Assembly: GCA_034509925.1 (NCBI GenBank)
Contig: CM067528.1
Coordinates: 1,409,501 to 1,473,500 of the forward strand
Length of the DNA: 64,000 bases
Source of the DNA: Hirudinaria manillensis
Taxonomy: Eukaryota; Annelida; Clitellata; Hirudinida; Hirudinidae
Direction: 5' to 3'
Part shown: in pieces, positions 49,191 to 60,499 of the stretch
How positions within the stretch are numbered: position 1 is the stretch's first letter
Layout: each line of letters begins with the position of its first letter
Notes under the pieces: model-generated
What the model saw: only the letters and a program-made list of their open reading frames with translations
Database searches by the model: none
What the model was told of the DNA's origin: nothing
Made by a program: the position numbers and the translations under genes

Positions 49191-49467
49191 TGGAATCTGT
49201 CAGTTGAGAGAATGGAGTTCCAATCGTTCTGAGGAATTTAATTTTAAATTCTAAATTAAAGGAGTTTAATTTTAAAATATACTTGTTTAATATTTCATTT
49301 ATTTTTTCGGCCATTTAATTTGCCCACCAATTCTTGTTTAATGCGCAATGATCGAAATAAATTACTTTGAAATTAAGTTATCTTGTTTGATCCGTTTAAT
49401 TTATGAATTACTTTCAAATTTCAAAATTGGTTTGCCTCGGATTTCTCTACAAATAAATCTTTAATGT

Positions 49468-49733
49468 TATTGTAATAACCCGGTGTCCTCAAAGTAATTA
49501 TGGAAGTTCAGGTTTATTGAAAGTGTTCAGATAGCTTGGAAGATGTACAATGATTAATTGTCTAAGTCTCGGAATCTGCTGTTTCTCTTACTTTCGCTCT
49601 GCTTTTCTAGATAACTCTATAGAGGTTACCAACCAAAGAATCTGAATAGCACCTTGAACATTAATTAATTATTAAATTAATTAGCAATACAATTTAAATA
49701 TTCTTTAATTACCTGGATCCAGGGATCCAGCAC
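49468..49733 (+). mobile_element. MITE-like repeat, K5-K6 spacer copy
   Basis: TTGTAATAACCCGG (after TA) to cctggatccagggatcc; a few bases shorter than the copy at 36567 because of small internal deletions. Confidence 0.7.
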
Positions 49734-49847
49734 TGTAATACAGTTTATCAAAGTACAGAACGGGGCAAATATATTTAAACGCACTTAACATTATCACATT
49801 ATCATGGCCTTGAAGTCCACCGGACATACGCTACTCTAAATAACCGA

Positions 49848-49880
<33 letters not shown>

Positions 49881-50063
49881 TAAATGCATATCATTTGCAA
49901 TTGTCACTTTTTAATCGAAGATGTTTTAAAATTAATTGAATTGTACTTAAATAACACATAAGATAAGCATAGATAAACGTCAGTATAAAACACATAATTT
50001 GGGCAACGCTTACTTTGTTCTGCTAACAACTGTAACTTGGTAGAATCACTGAAAATTTATACG

Positions 50064-52061
50064 ATGTTAGCAAAATACTTCGTCTTTCTGTGTTTATTCA
50101 GCACCGGTTAGTTATTCAGTCTTCTGTAAACTTTATTTTATTCCAATTTCAGTTCATTAAGTGATTGTATTAACTAAGAAATTACAATCATTTATTTAAT
50201 TATTTATTTTTCTAAACAAAATGAAGGGTCATCCGATGACCTCTTACACATTTTGTAGTAGCGTTAGACAACAGAAAATAGACTGAAACGGAATCAAGCA
50301 ACATTGTCAAAAGAAAGTCAAGTTCACTTAATGGATAGATAACTACCTATACACGCATGATTTGAAGCAAGAAAATGTTGAGCAGTTAGTGACATCATAT
50401 GGTAGTGAGTTCCAGAGTTTGGTAATGCGGTTGATGAAAAAATGCTGCCTGTGACTGGTGGAGCATTTCTCTTGGCGTAAGCGAAGGGGGTGACCACGGG
50501 TTCTGGAAACTAGAAAGTTAGGGAATTGTGGAGTGCTGCATTTAACATGACCTTGAACCATTTTCTAGCACAGGCATAAATCGTGGATAATACGTCGATG
50601 TTCGAGTGTTTTAAGTCCAAGTTGTTGTAATCTTCTATGGTATGGCAGTGTTCTGAAGCCGGATTTAGAAAGAATTAGAAACTAAATTTTAAAAATTATG
50701 CCGAATTTTATACTTACGGATCCTTAGATAATATCACAAAAACCCTTGACCAGCAACAGCCGCCCTTGCCCTCGATCCTGGGTTCGAATTTGAAGAAATA
50801 AAATGGCCTCATTTAGTAAATCAGGTAATATATCATATTTAATAATTTATTTATAATTATTTTTGTATACATCGCTATCAAAAACTTTTCATTTTGAAAT
50901 TACGAACTTCAAAATTCAAAAAACATTTCAAAGGCAATTTGAATATTGCCAATTTTTCTGGAAAAAAAACCAAAATAAAATTGAACAATTTCATCTTTCA
51001 AGACCAGAATTAAAGTTCAGGAATTGCTCTCTAAAATCTTTCCAAACGTGGAGGTACAATCCGTTTCTACATTTTTAATGCAGACTGTAATGAGTACATT
51101 TTCTTTATTCCTATTCCTGTAGCAACAAAAGGACGTATTTTAATTTTAAATTTCATTTTCATAACAGTTCAAAGTATTCTCAGTTAAGGACCCAAACAGA
51201 TTGATGGAAGAATTCTTCTTTGAGAGAATCAAAATCGTTGTTGATGACAACGACATTGTTGTGGAAGACCCTGTTTTCACTGGATTAAGTAGGAAAAACA
51301 TTCTACTTTTGTTTTGAGCAAGTATTCAGAAATACTTTTAAATTTTAAATACGTTAACTACATTATTTTGCTTGTTATTTATTTTAGTATTACTTAAAAA
51401 TTGTGTATTAGTCATTGTTTCCATTTAATATGCTAAGTTTACATTTAATTATGCCAGAGCCAGATTTGACTTTTGCCCAGAAACTCTTAGGGGAGGTATG
51501 AATTAAATTTGAGCCGACGAAAGGATTTTTAAAATCTATGGTAGACAGCAATTGATCGCCTTTATATGAATTATTGATTAACTTAATTAATTATTTATTA
51601 ATAATTCGAACTTATTTCCAAGAATGAAGTCTGATTTGGATTATCAATATCCGGTAGATATTTTGTTTAGGAACAGATAAGATTCAGAATTCTTTGAATT
51701 TATTACATTACATTGTTGCAGCTTAGAGTAAAGTCTATTTTGTTTTGACTTGATTTACACATTTTCAGAAGTGGAAAGTGATGGAGGAAGCCGTGATCAA
51801 AGCCTTGCCCACTGCCAAGGTACTTAAAGATCTTTTTGTTAGCTAGACAATTGGTATCATTTAATGATTTATTCACAAAGTCATTTAACCATATATTTTG
51901 GTATTTATAAAAACTATTTACTTTAAATCCAGGTCGTTGTGGAGAAAGGTGGCACCAGGATTAGTAGCAATAATCAGGGAGGCAACTATGTCCTCATCAT
52001 GGCAGATTCCGATGACATCGTCAGAGAAATGCCGGTATATGTCAGGGTGCCCAAAAGTTAA
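50064..52061 (+). CDS. Secreted two-domain potato-inhibitor-I-like protein K6
   Basis: Exons: 50064..50106, 50760..50824, 51003..51053, 51168..51288, 51458..51495, 51769..51819, 51933..52061; 498 nt, 165 aa. Signal peptide MLAKYFVFLCLFST. Domain 1: IKWPHLVNQ, TRIKVQELLSKIFPNVE, ERIKIVVDDNDIVVEDP. Domain 2: PDLTFAQKLLGE, KWKVMEEAVIKALPTAK, loop GTRISSNNQG, NYVLIMADSDDIVREMP, ending YVRVPKS. It is a mosaic: the exon 3-4 region matches K5, whereas exons 6-7 are closer to K1 (EEAVIKALPTA, MPVYVRVPKS), suggesting gene conversion. Confidence 0.85.
50212..50675 (-). mobile_element. LINE 3' relic in K6 intron 1 (most complete)
   Basis: The best-preserved copy: a 72-residue frame at 50561-50343 keeps TRGHPLRLRQEKCSTSHRQ, then FFINRITKLWNSLP and CFKSCVYR before a stop. 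RGH..RL, then FF..R....WNSLP and a final FK is the standard C-terminus of CR1/jockey-type ORF2 proteins. The 3' UTR extends to about 50212. Confidence 0.8.
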
Positions 52062-53074
52062 GCTGGAATCTATCAGTTGAGAGAATGGAGTTCCGTGACG
52101 TTCTGATGATTAATAATTTAAAAATATACTTAAATTGTTCAGTATTTTATTTCTTTTTTCGGCCATTTATTTTGCCCACCAACTCTTGTTTAATGCTAGA
52201 AACTGTATCAGCAAAATATCAAACTTTGTAAAATAAACGATTATAAAAATAAACTTATTAGAAATTCTGTGCATTTTCATTTCTTTGTGATTAATAATTT
52301 AACTGTTTGTACTTAATCAATTTTATCTGAAATTTTGGTTGGGGTAGTTATTATAATATTTATTATTATTATTATTTATTATTATTATTATTATTATTAT
52401 TTATTATTATTATTGTTGAGCATTTATATTGATAATATTACTATTAATATCCTAATAGATCTGGTGCCATTGCTTTTAGCAGTTTGATGAAAACACACCA
52501 CATTTAACTTGGAGATATTTTAATTTTTACACGAAATCTTTATTGTCCTAAAATCTAAATGGATTTTAAAATCTAAATAGTTTTATTATGCAATTTAATT
52601 GTTTAAATAATATTTATTATCAGAATATTTGTTTTATCTTTTCAACATCAATTCATCCTATCAGTGAAGCACTCATTCCTTTTATCGAAAAGATATATGG
52701 CAGAACATAAATAATTCGTTGAAAGATATAGATAATTTATTACCCTAATAAATTGAAAAATATTCGTAATCAATTTTAAATAATTGCTTTAGATAAATTT
52801 TGTTTGATTTTTTTTTTTAAATATAAAAGTCAAATGTATAATGATTATGACAAACAGAGGGCAACGAAGTTCTCTATTAAGTTCTACATTAATTTAATTT
52901 AATAATTACATTATATTTTTCAGAAATATTATATTAGAAATAAATTAGAAGCATTATAATATAATTTATCGTTTAATAATTCATAATTTATCGTTTAATA
53001 ATTCATAATTTATTTCATGACATTTCAGGAGGATTCGATCCAAGGTCATGGGAACACCACACGAGCTCAAAATC

Positions 53075-55186
53075 ATGTCCGTCTATTCATTCCTTGTTCT
53101 TCCAACTTTGCTTCTGATGAAATTGGATCCAATTACAGCTTATCGTAATTAGTAGCATTACGTTTTATAGCTCGGACTTCCAATGCATAATATGTCGAAA
53201 AAATAATAATTTTGTTACAATTTACATTTTACATAAAGTTACAATTGAAATTAAAATTTACATAAAGTTTTCAAATTTGTTCTATAATAAGAAATGGTAA
53301 TTCTTATGGTTCAATTACGTGCCCAGTAAGTCGATTAAACGTTTTGATTTAGAATAATATGAATTAATAATAACATAATGAATATTTAAACAATTAAATT
53401 TATGCAGCTTATTGTGATTCGAAGAAGCCACGTGAGGGATTTACATTCTTACAAACGTGGTGGTCGGAGTTCGTGCTGCTGGTGAAAATTAATAAATTAT
53501 ATGAATATCAATTAATGATTAGTATTAATACTTCATTTATTAATTAATATATCTTAATTATTTCATTCATTTACGTAAATATACTCTTAAATTAAAATAA
53601 CATGTGAAAATAACGGTTATTCGATTTTTACTTCATTATTTATTTTAGAGTGTTGAAGAAGTCAAGCTAATATTCAGAAACGAGTGGCCACACGTAAAGG
53701 CAAGTGAAGGAGTTGATATGCAATAAGTAAACTTGATACATTTTACCAATATCATACAATAGGTATTACAAAAGGGTAACAAATATTTTTGACAGTAATA
53801 GTAATAATAATAATAATAACAATAATAATAATAGACATTATGTTGTAATTACGTTTAAAAGAATTACTGTAATTTAACGGACTGCAAATCAGTTGTAATA
53901 CATTCGACAATTGTAATACAATAATGTAATGAATCATTTATTCCTTAAAAGATTGACATGTCGTGCTATTTGGCATAATCCTTACAATCGCTGTAATTTT
54001 GATTTATTTGTAAATTCTGTATAATTCGACAGTTCAGAGTATATGAATTGCATCATAACGATTCCGAGATGTGTCTTGGCCACATAAAAATCATCGTCGA
54101 CTGGTATGGCGTTGTCGTGGTCCCACCTAGTTACACGGCCTATGGTAAATTTATGACGAATTTTTTCTTCTTTCTTAAATATTTTTTTCTAAAAATTTTC
54201 CCCCTACCCAATGCATAATTTTGTGAGTTTAACATAAAGTTGTTTATTATTTGTAATTGATTTATTATTACGTGACTGTATTAATAAGTATTGAATTACT
54301 TTAAGTACTGTTGAATCCCCTTTTGTCTCTTTTTGGTTGTGCTTTACATAATTGCAAATCATTAAGTAATGGCTTTCATTAACGACTTAAGTGTTTAGAA
54401 AATATTACAATACCCTTACAAGAACACCTCTAAAATATAAGAATTACAATTATAATAACACTATAATAGCACGTAATAATAAAATCCATAACAATGTTTC
54501 TAACAATTTCATTCAGAACCAGATATGTCGCTAATCCGTTTTATGGCAGGAGAGGTAACATGGAAATTATGTGGATGCTTAATTTTTAGTTGTCAGTTGA
54601 ATGTTATTTAAATGTTTTGTAATTGAAAATAATTCAGTTTTCGGTGAACCAACGTCTCTCAGAAGTTCATTTTTTCGTAATTTTTCCAGAACCTCACGAA
54701 AGTCATTGAGCGAATTCTGTCTAAAATTCCTTCCATCAAGGCAGGTTCCAGTTTATTTTAATCTTATTTTTAGGCTGAAATTTGTTTTGTCATTCGACAT
54801 GAAACGTCGATTAATTTTGACGTTGGTGAATGAACTCATTCAAGAGTAAGGTCGTTTTCTAAATATGACTTAAAATGTACAATTAAGTAATTAAATAAAT
54901 AGTCGAGAATACATTTTTAATTACGCAATATATTATATCATTTTATTTATAATTCACAACGCCAACCATAATAAATTTATTTATTAAAAATTAAACATTT
55001 TATTAATAATAGATTGGAGTTCAGTTCGCCGGCGAGGAGATAATGGCCGTGAGAAATACAGAAGAAAGACAATATATTCTCATAAACGTTGCAGACAATT
55101 ACAAAGTTTACTCTCCACCCGAGTACATAAGATTCCCAAAAGACATTAGGACTAATTTAGACTTTAATTATAAGGATAGGGGTTAG
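53075..55186 (+). CDS. Secreted two-domain potato-inhibitor-I-like protein L1, with GC-AG introns
   Basis: Exons: 53075..53144, 53408..53481, 53649..53699, 54033..54144, 54517..54554, 54690..54740, 55013..55186; 570 nt, 189 aa. Signal peptide MSVYSFLVLPTLLLMKLDP; an in-frame ATG at 53048 would add nine residues, and a likely 5' UTR acceptor lies just before it. Domain 1: TWWSEFVLL, SVEEVKLIFRNEWPHVK, IKIIVDWYGVVVVPP, with Cys in CDSKKP and EMCLGH that could pair. Domain 2: PDMSLIRFMAGE, NLTKVIERILSKIPSIK, QYILINVADNYKVYSPP. Introns 3 and 6 begin GCAAGT and GCAGGT. The C-terminus has a 16-residue extension ending in a TAG inside the TTAGGG-type repeat. Confidence 0.83.
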
Positions 55187-55238
55187 GGTTAGGAGTTAGG
55201 GTTAACGTTAGGGCTAGGGTTAAGGCTAACCCTAACCT
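55178..55238. repeat. Degenerate TTAGGG-type repeat after L1
   Basis: About nine units of TTAGGG with variants (ttaacg, ctaggg), ending with the inverted pair ggctaaccctaacc. It overlaps the last codons of L1. A longer version follows L2 at 58582-58670. Confidence 0.85.
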
Positions 55239-55509
55239 TTTAGAATTTAGACAAGACTTCCAAAGAATGGCATTCATTTAGACTTATACTCTTTTTCCTA
55301 TTATTCTTAGTTATCTTAGTTAATGACTTGCTTTATAATAAACTCCCAACCTGGAATATTTGATTTGAAAAATAATTCATTCAAATAAAAAGTTGGTACG
55401 AAATTAAGCATTCAAATGAAACCAGGGTTAGGTTGATTTATCATTTTCTTTATCAATTTATCTTATCTTTCTTTATTGGATTAATTCAAAAATGCACACT
55501 TCGATTAAT

Positions 55510-55574
55510 AATCGATAGACATCTGGCTATATCTGGCTTCCATGTTGAAAAGCAAGTTATGAGTTATTTACCTA

Positions 55575-55614
<40 letters not shown>

Positions 55615-55870
55615 TATTCTATTGGTTATATCGGTATTAGCTGTTTGATTGATCACGATTTCCTGCATCGATATTGTATAAATGTGTTTGTTTACTAAAC
55701 ATCTAAATCTGAAACTGTTTGTTTTAATCCAATCATTTGAAACAAATTTGTTTGCAAATAATAGCAAAGAATTGCTTCAACTAAACAGACAGCAAAACGT
55801 GCCGAAGTTGTGATTAAAAATCACGCGTTACCAAACAAATGTTTCTTAATGAACCTATTTAACAATCTTC
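55510..55870. repeat. Intergenic repeat shared with 63250-63870
   Basis: Blocks such as atctggcttcc...aagcaagttatgagttatt, an ATT repeat, then gatcacgatttcctgcatcg and ttgcttcaactaaacagac occur in the same order in both places. In the second copy this sequence lies directly upstream of the signal exon of gene O, so it is probably a promoter/upstream region; in the first copy no gene start follows. Confidence 0.75.
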
Positions 55871-56651
55871 TCCAATCACGTAATCAATGTTATCTGAAAT
55901 TTTGATTGAGCCACAGCAACGCGTGGCTGGGCAACGCTAGTTATTATAATATTTATTATTATTATTAATTATTATTATTATTTTTTATTATTATTATATT
56001 TATTATTATTATTTAATATTTCTATTGTTTAAAATTACTTAATTGTTGAGGATTTATATTGATAATATTACTATTAACATCCTAAAAGATCGGGTCCAAT
56101 GCTTTTGATGAAAACACGAAATCTTTATTGTCCTAGAATCTAAATGGATTTTAAAATCTAAATAGTTTTATTATGCAATTTAATTGTTTAAATAATATTT
56201 ATTATCAGAATATTTGTTTTATCTTTTCAACATCAATTCATCCTATCAGTGAAGCACTCATTCCTTTTATCGAAAAGATATATGGCAGAACATAAATAAT
56301 TCGTTGAAAGATATATATTGCATTATTACCCTAATAAATTGAAAAATATTCGTAATCAATTTTAAATAATTGCTTTACATAAATTTTGTTTGATTTTTTT
56401 TTAAATATAAAAGTCAAATGTATAATGATTATGACAAACAGAGGGCAACGAAGTTCTCTATTAAGTTCTGCATTAATTTAATTTAATAATTACATTATAT
56501 TTTTCAGAAATATTATATTATAAATAAATTAGAAGCATTATAATATAATTTATCGTTTAATAAATGTATCATAATTCACTTTATTTCATGACATTTCAGG
56601 GCGATTCGATCCAAGGTCATGGGAATGTCAACACCACACGAGGACAAAATC

Positions 56652-58556
56652 ATGTCCGTCTATTCATTCCTTGTTCTTCCAACTTTGCTTCTGATGAAAT
56701 TGGATCCAATTACAGCTTATCGTAATTAGTAGCATTACGTTTTATAGCTCGGACGTCCAATGCATAATATGTCGAAAAAATAATAATTTTGTTACAATTT
56801 ACATTTTACATAAAGTTACAATTAAAATTAAAATTTACATAAAGTTTTCAAATTTGTTCTATAATAAGAAATGGTAATTCTTATGGTTCAATTACGTGCC
56901 CAGTAAGTCGATTAAACGTTTTGATTTAGAATAATATGAATTAATAATAACATAATGAATATTTAAACAATTAAATTTATGCAGCTTATTGTGATTCGAA
57001 TGAGACACGTGAGGGATTTACATTCATACAAACATCGTGGCCGAAGTTCGTCTGGAAGGTGTAAATTAATAAATTATATGAATATCAATTAATGATTAGT
57101 ATTAATACTTCATTTATTGATTAATATATCTTAATTATTTCATTTACGTAAATATATTCTTAAAATTAAAATAACACGTGAAAATAACGGTTTTTTGATT
57201 TTTATTTCTTTATTTATTTTGGATGTTGATGAAGTCAAGAAAATATTCAGTGATATGTGGCCAGACGTGCAGGCAAGTGAAGGAGTTGATATGCAATAAG
57301 TAAACTTGATACATTTTGCCAATTTCATACAATAGGTATTACAAAAGGGTAACAAATATTTTTGACAATAATAGTAATATGTCGGACAACAATAAGAATA
57401 ATTATATTGTAATTACCTTTAAAAGAATTACTGTAATTTAACGGACTGTAAATCAATTGTAATACATTCGACAAATGCAATACAATAATATAATGGATCG
57501 TTTATTCCTTAAAAGATTGACATGTCGTGCTATTTGGCGTAATCCTTACAATCGCTGTAATTTTGTTTTATTTGTAAATTCTGTATAATTCGACAGTTCA
57601 GAGAATATGCCTGGTCTCATAACGATACCGAGGAATGTTATGGCTACATAAAACTCATCTCTTCTTATGACCTCGTCATGGGCCCACCTAGTTACACGGC
57701 CATGGGTGAATTTATGACGAATTTTTTCTTCTTTCTTAAATATTTTTTTTCTAAAATTTTTCCCCCTATCCAAATCATAATTTTGTCAATTTAACATAAC
57801 ATTGTATTAATAAGTATTGAATTACTTTAAGTACTGGTGAATCCCCTTTTGTCTCTTTGGTTGTGCTTTACATAAGTGCAAGTCATTAAGTACAAGTTAA
57901 GAGGTTATTAATAATGGCTTTCATTAACAATTATAATAACACTATAATAGCACGTAATAATAAAATCCATAACAATGTTTCTAACAATTTCATTCAGAAC
58001 CAGATATGTCGCTAATCAATTTTATCGCAGGAGAGGTAACATGGAAATTATGCGGATGCTTAATTTTTAGTTGTCAGTTGAATATTATTTAAATGTTTTG
58101 TAATTGAAAATAATTCAGTTTTCGGTGAACCAACGTCTCTCAGAAGTTAATTTTTTTCGTAATTTTTCCAGAAATTCACGCCTCTCATTCAAAAAATTCA
58201 GTCTAAAATTCCTTCCATCAAGGCAAGTTCCAGTTTGTTTTGTTATTCGACATGAAACGTCGATTAAGTTTGACGTTGGTGAATGAACTCATTCAAGAGT
58301 AAGGTCGATTTTTAAATATGACTTAAAATGTACAATTAAGTGAATAAATAGTTAAGAATACATTTTTAATTACGCAAATCATAAATTTATTTATAAAAAT
58401 TAAACATTTTATTAATAATAGATTGGAGTTCAGTTCGACGACGAGCTGCCAATAGCCGTGAGAAATGCAGAAGGAAGACAATATATTCTCTTAGACGTTT
58501 CAAACAATTACAGAGTTTACTATCCACCCAAGTTCATAAGATTCCCAAAGACTTAA
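56652..58556 (+). CDS. Secreted two-domain potato-inhibitor-I-like protein L2, exon 3 acceptor damaged
   Basis: Exons: 56652..56721, 56985..57058, 57222..57272 (acceptor not AG), 57597..57705, 57998..58035, 58172..58222, 58422..58556; 528 nt, 175 aa with exon 3. Signal peptide is identical to L1. Domain 1: SWPKFVWK, DVDEVKKIFSDMWPDVQ, a CYGYIKLI strand. Domain 2: PDMSLINFIAGE, KFTPLIQKIQSKIPSIK, QYILLDVSNNYRVYYPP, ending RFPKT. Introns 3 and 6 both start GCAAGT. The exon 3 acceptor, AG in L1, reads TG here; exon 3 is 51 nt, so skipping it keeps the frame but removes the domain 1 helix. All other exons are open. Confidence 0.72.
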
Positions 58557-58581
58557 AGACAAGACTTTCTAATTTAGACTT

Positions 58582-58670
58582 TGGGTTTAGGGTTAGGGGT
58601 TAGGGTTAGGAGTTAGGGTTAGGATTAGGGATAGGGTCAAGGTCTAGGGTTAAGGCTAACCCTAACCTTT
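58582..58670. repeat. TTAGGG-type repeat after L2
   Basis: About thirteen units of TTAGGG-like sequence with scattered variants, ending with the same inverted ggctaaccctaacc as after L1, so it was already present before the duplication. Confidence 0.85.
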
Positions 58671-59345
58671 AGAATTTAGACAAGACTTCCAAAGAATGGC
58701 ATTCATTTAGATTTATATTCTTTTTCCTATTATTCTTAGTTATCTTAGTTAATGACTTGCTTTATAATAAACTCCCAACCTGGAATATTTGATTTGAAAA
58801 ATAATTCATTCAAATAAAAAGTTGGTACGAAATTAAGCATTTAAATGAAACCAGGGTTAGGTTGATTTATCATTTTCTTTATCAATTTATCTTATCTTTC
58901 TTTATTGGATTAATTAAAAAATGCACACTTCGATTAATAATTGATAGACAGAATCCCTTTGGTAATATGCTGGATGTGGATAATCCTGTTTATGAAAATC
59001 ACAAGATAACTGGTACAAACTTTGTAATTGATCAATATTAATATATCATTATCGGATGACAAATAATCCTTAAGATAAAGTTAATCTGTCATTAAATCAA
59101 TCTTTAAAATCATAGATATACTAGGGTTAAGGTCCAGGGTTAAGGCTAACTAATATTTAATGCCAACCGAATACCATAAAATCAGTAAACTTGAACAAGA
59201 ATTCGTCAGATTTTTTTTCAAAAATTTAAACAAAAGTATAAATTGTTTGTTTTATTATTCTACGAATAATAAGTAAATATTGTACGATTAAACTGCATTT
59301 AATTCTGATTATTATCCTAGTTTGGGAGCGTCTGTCAAGACAGAA

Positions 59346-60078
59346 ATGAAGCATTTCCTTTGGTTCACTGTATTATTGGCGGTGCTGGTGATGGTCATAC
59401 TACCGAAGTGGACCAGTTCACAGAGTGAGCAACATTAAATTTAATCAAATTTTGTCAAATTAAATACTAAAGTAATAGTAATAATATTACTATTAATATT
59501 ATTCACGTGACTCTTTCAAAATTTGTAACAAGCTCGAGACATTGCACCTCTGACTAAGAAAATGATGGGAAAGGTATTAAATTCTAGAAATTGCAAGTTT
59601 AATATGTTTTAATTTTTTTTACAAATTAACCATTAATTAATTAAATAATTTATTAATTCATAATTTTCTGCTGAAATATTGTCGGATTTAAATCCAATAT
59701 TTATAGAAATGGTGGCAAGCCGTGAAATTAGTCAAGGAATACCTTCCAAATGTCACGGTGGATATTTTTCTCTTCAATTTGTTTTCATTTGCATTAAAAT
59801 TATTTAAAAACTGCGGAGAAAATGACCTATATTGTATGTTACATGGTCTCTATAATTGCTCATTTGTTAGAAGTATACGATTTAAAATTAAAGTATTATT
59901 TAATCATTTAAATTTGTTAAAATGAAAGAATTTCAACCGCCAGGTGGCCGTTGAACAAGACAACAAACGAATCCACATCCGCTACGGGAGCAGTTGGAGT
60001 TACATGCTGTTGACAGCTGATGCCGATGACGTGATCAGGGAGTATCCCCTTTATGTCATGGAAATTAAAAACAGCTGA
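59346..60078 (+). CDS. Secreted one-domain potato-inhibitor-I-like protein (gene M)
   Basis: Exons: 59346..59424, 59533..59573, 59707..59757, 59944..60078; 306 nt, 101 aa. Signal peptide MKHFLWFTVLLAVLVMVIL. A single module: DIAPLTKKMMGK, the 51-nt helix exon KWWQAVKLVKEYLPNVT, then VAVEQDNKRIHIRYG and YMLLTADADDVIREYP. At about 70 residues the mature domain has the length of eglin c and other single-domain family members. Exon phases match one half of the two-domain genes, so it shows the unit from which they were built, or a derived loss of one domain. Confidence 0.83.
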
Positions 60079-60499
60079 ACGGTCACATCAGGTCAAATCA
60101 GAAAATATTTCTGAACGAAACTTGAAATCGATTTTAAGACTTTTTATTATGTTTATTGTTAACCATTTCTGGCCATGTTCAGTTATGTTCATTTATGGAG
60201 ATTTTACGATCACTAAGTTCATTAAGTTTAACATTACTAAGATAGTTTAATGAAAAACATCAATCACTTTTATTTCGTCTTATCATCAACAATGAAATTC
60301 CAAAGTATAATAAATGCTTTCAAATATAATTACAACATACCTTTGGTTTTTGGTAAAAAAAAAATATATCGAAGCGAAACATGCAAACCATTGATTGAAT
60401 GCATTCGTCTTCATGACAACGAACAGCCACAACAACCAGCTACGGATATAGAGTCTCGTAGCATCCATGCATCCATTTCACTGAATATTTAAATATTTA

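Larger units (their letters stand above)
45888..50063. other. K5-K6 spacer: duplicated spacer, two retroelement insertions, relic exon, MITE-like copy
   Basis: Starts with K5 3' UTR and a segment matching the K3-K4 spacer. That segment is interrupted by an ORF1-only element (about 46541-47805) and by a 5'-truncated LINE on the minus strand (about 47903-48806). Then follow a relic exon 7 (49076-49190), a MITE-like copy (49468-49733), a small ATT repeat (49850-49880) and the K6 promoter block. Confidence 0.75.
52320..55520. repeat. Duplicated unit carrying L1 (pairs with 55887-58949)
   Basis: Unit of about 3.2 kb present twice in tandem: ATT-rich start, long conserved upstream sequence, a seven-exon gene (L1 or L2), a TTAGGG-type block and a shared downstream segment. 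Introns and upstream sequence are nearly identical while the coding exons differ more at the protein level. Confidence 0.85.

Noticed and set aside
53694-53699. GT donor (GTAAAG) six bases before the GC donor of L1 intron 3
   Set aside because: Using it would shorten the exon to 45 nt against 51 nt in every paralogue, and L2 has only a poor match there; the GC donor has the better consensus. It stays possible.
60250-60492. Plus-strand open frame of 80 residues after gene M
   Set aside because: No signal peptide, no similarity to the neighbours, runs into telomere-like sequence. Not supported.
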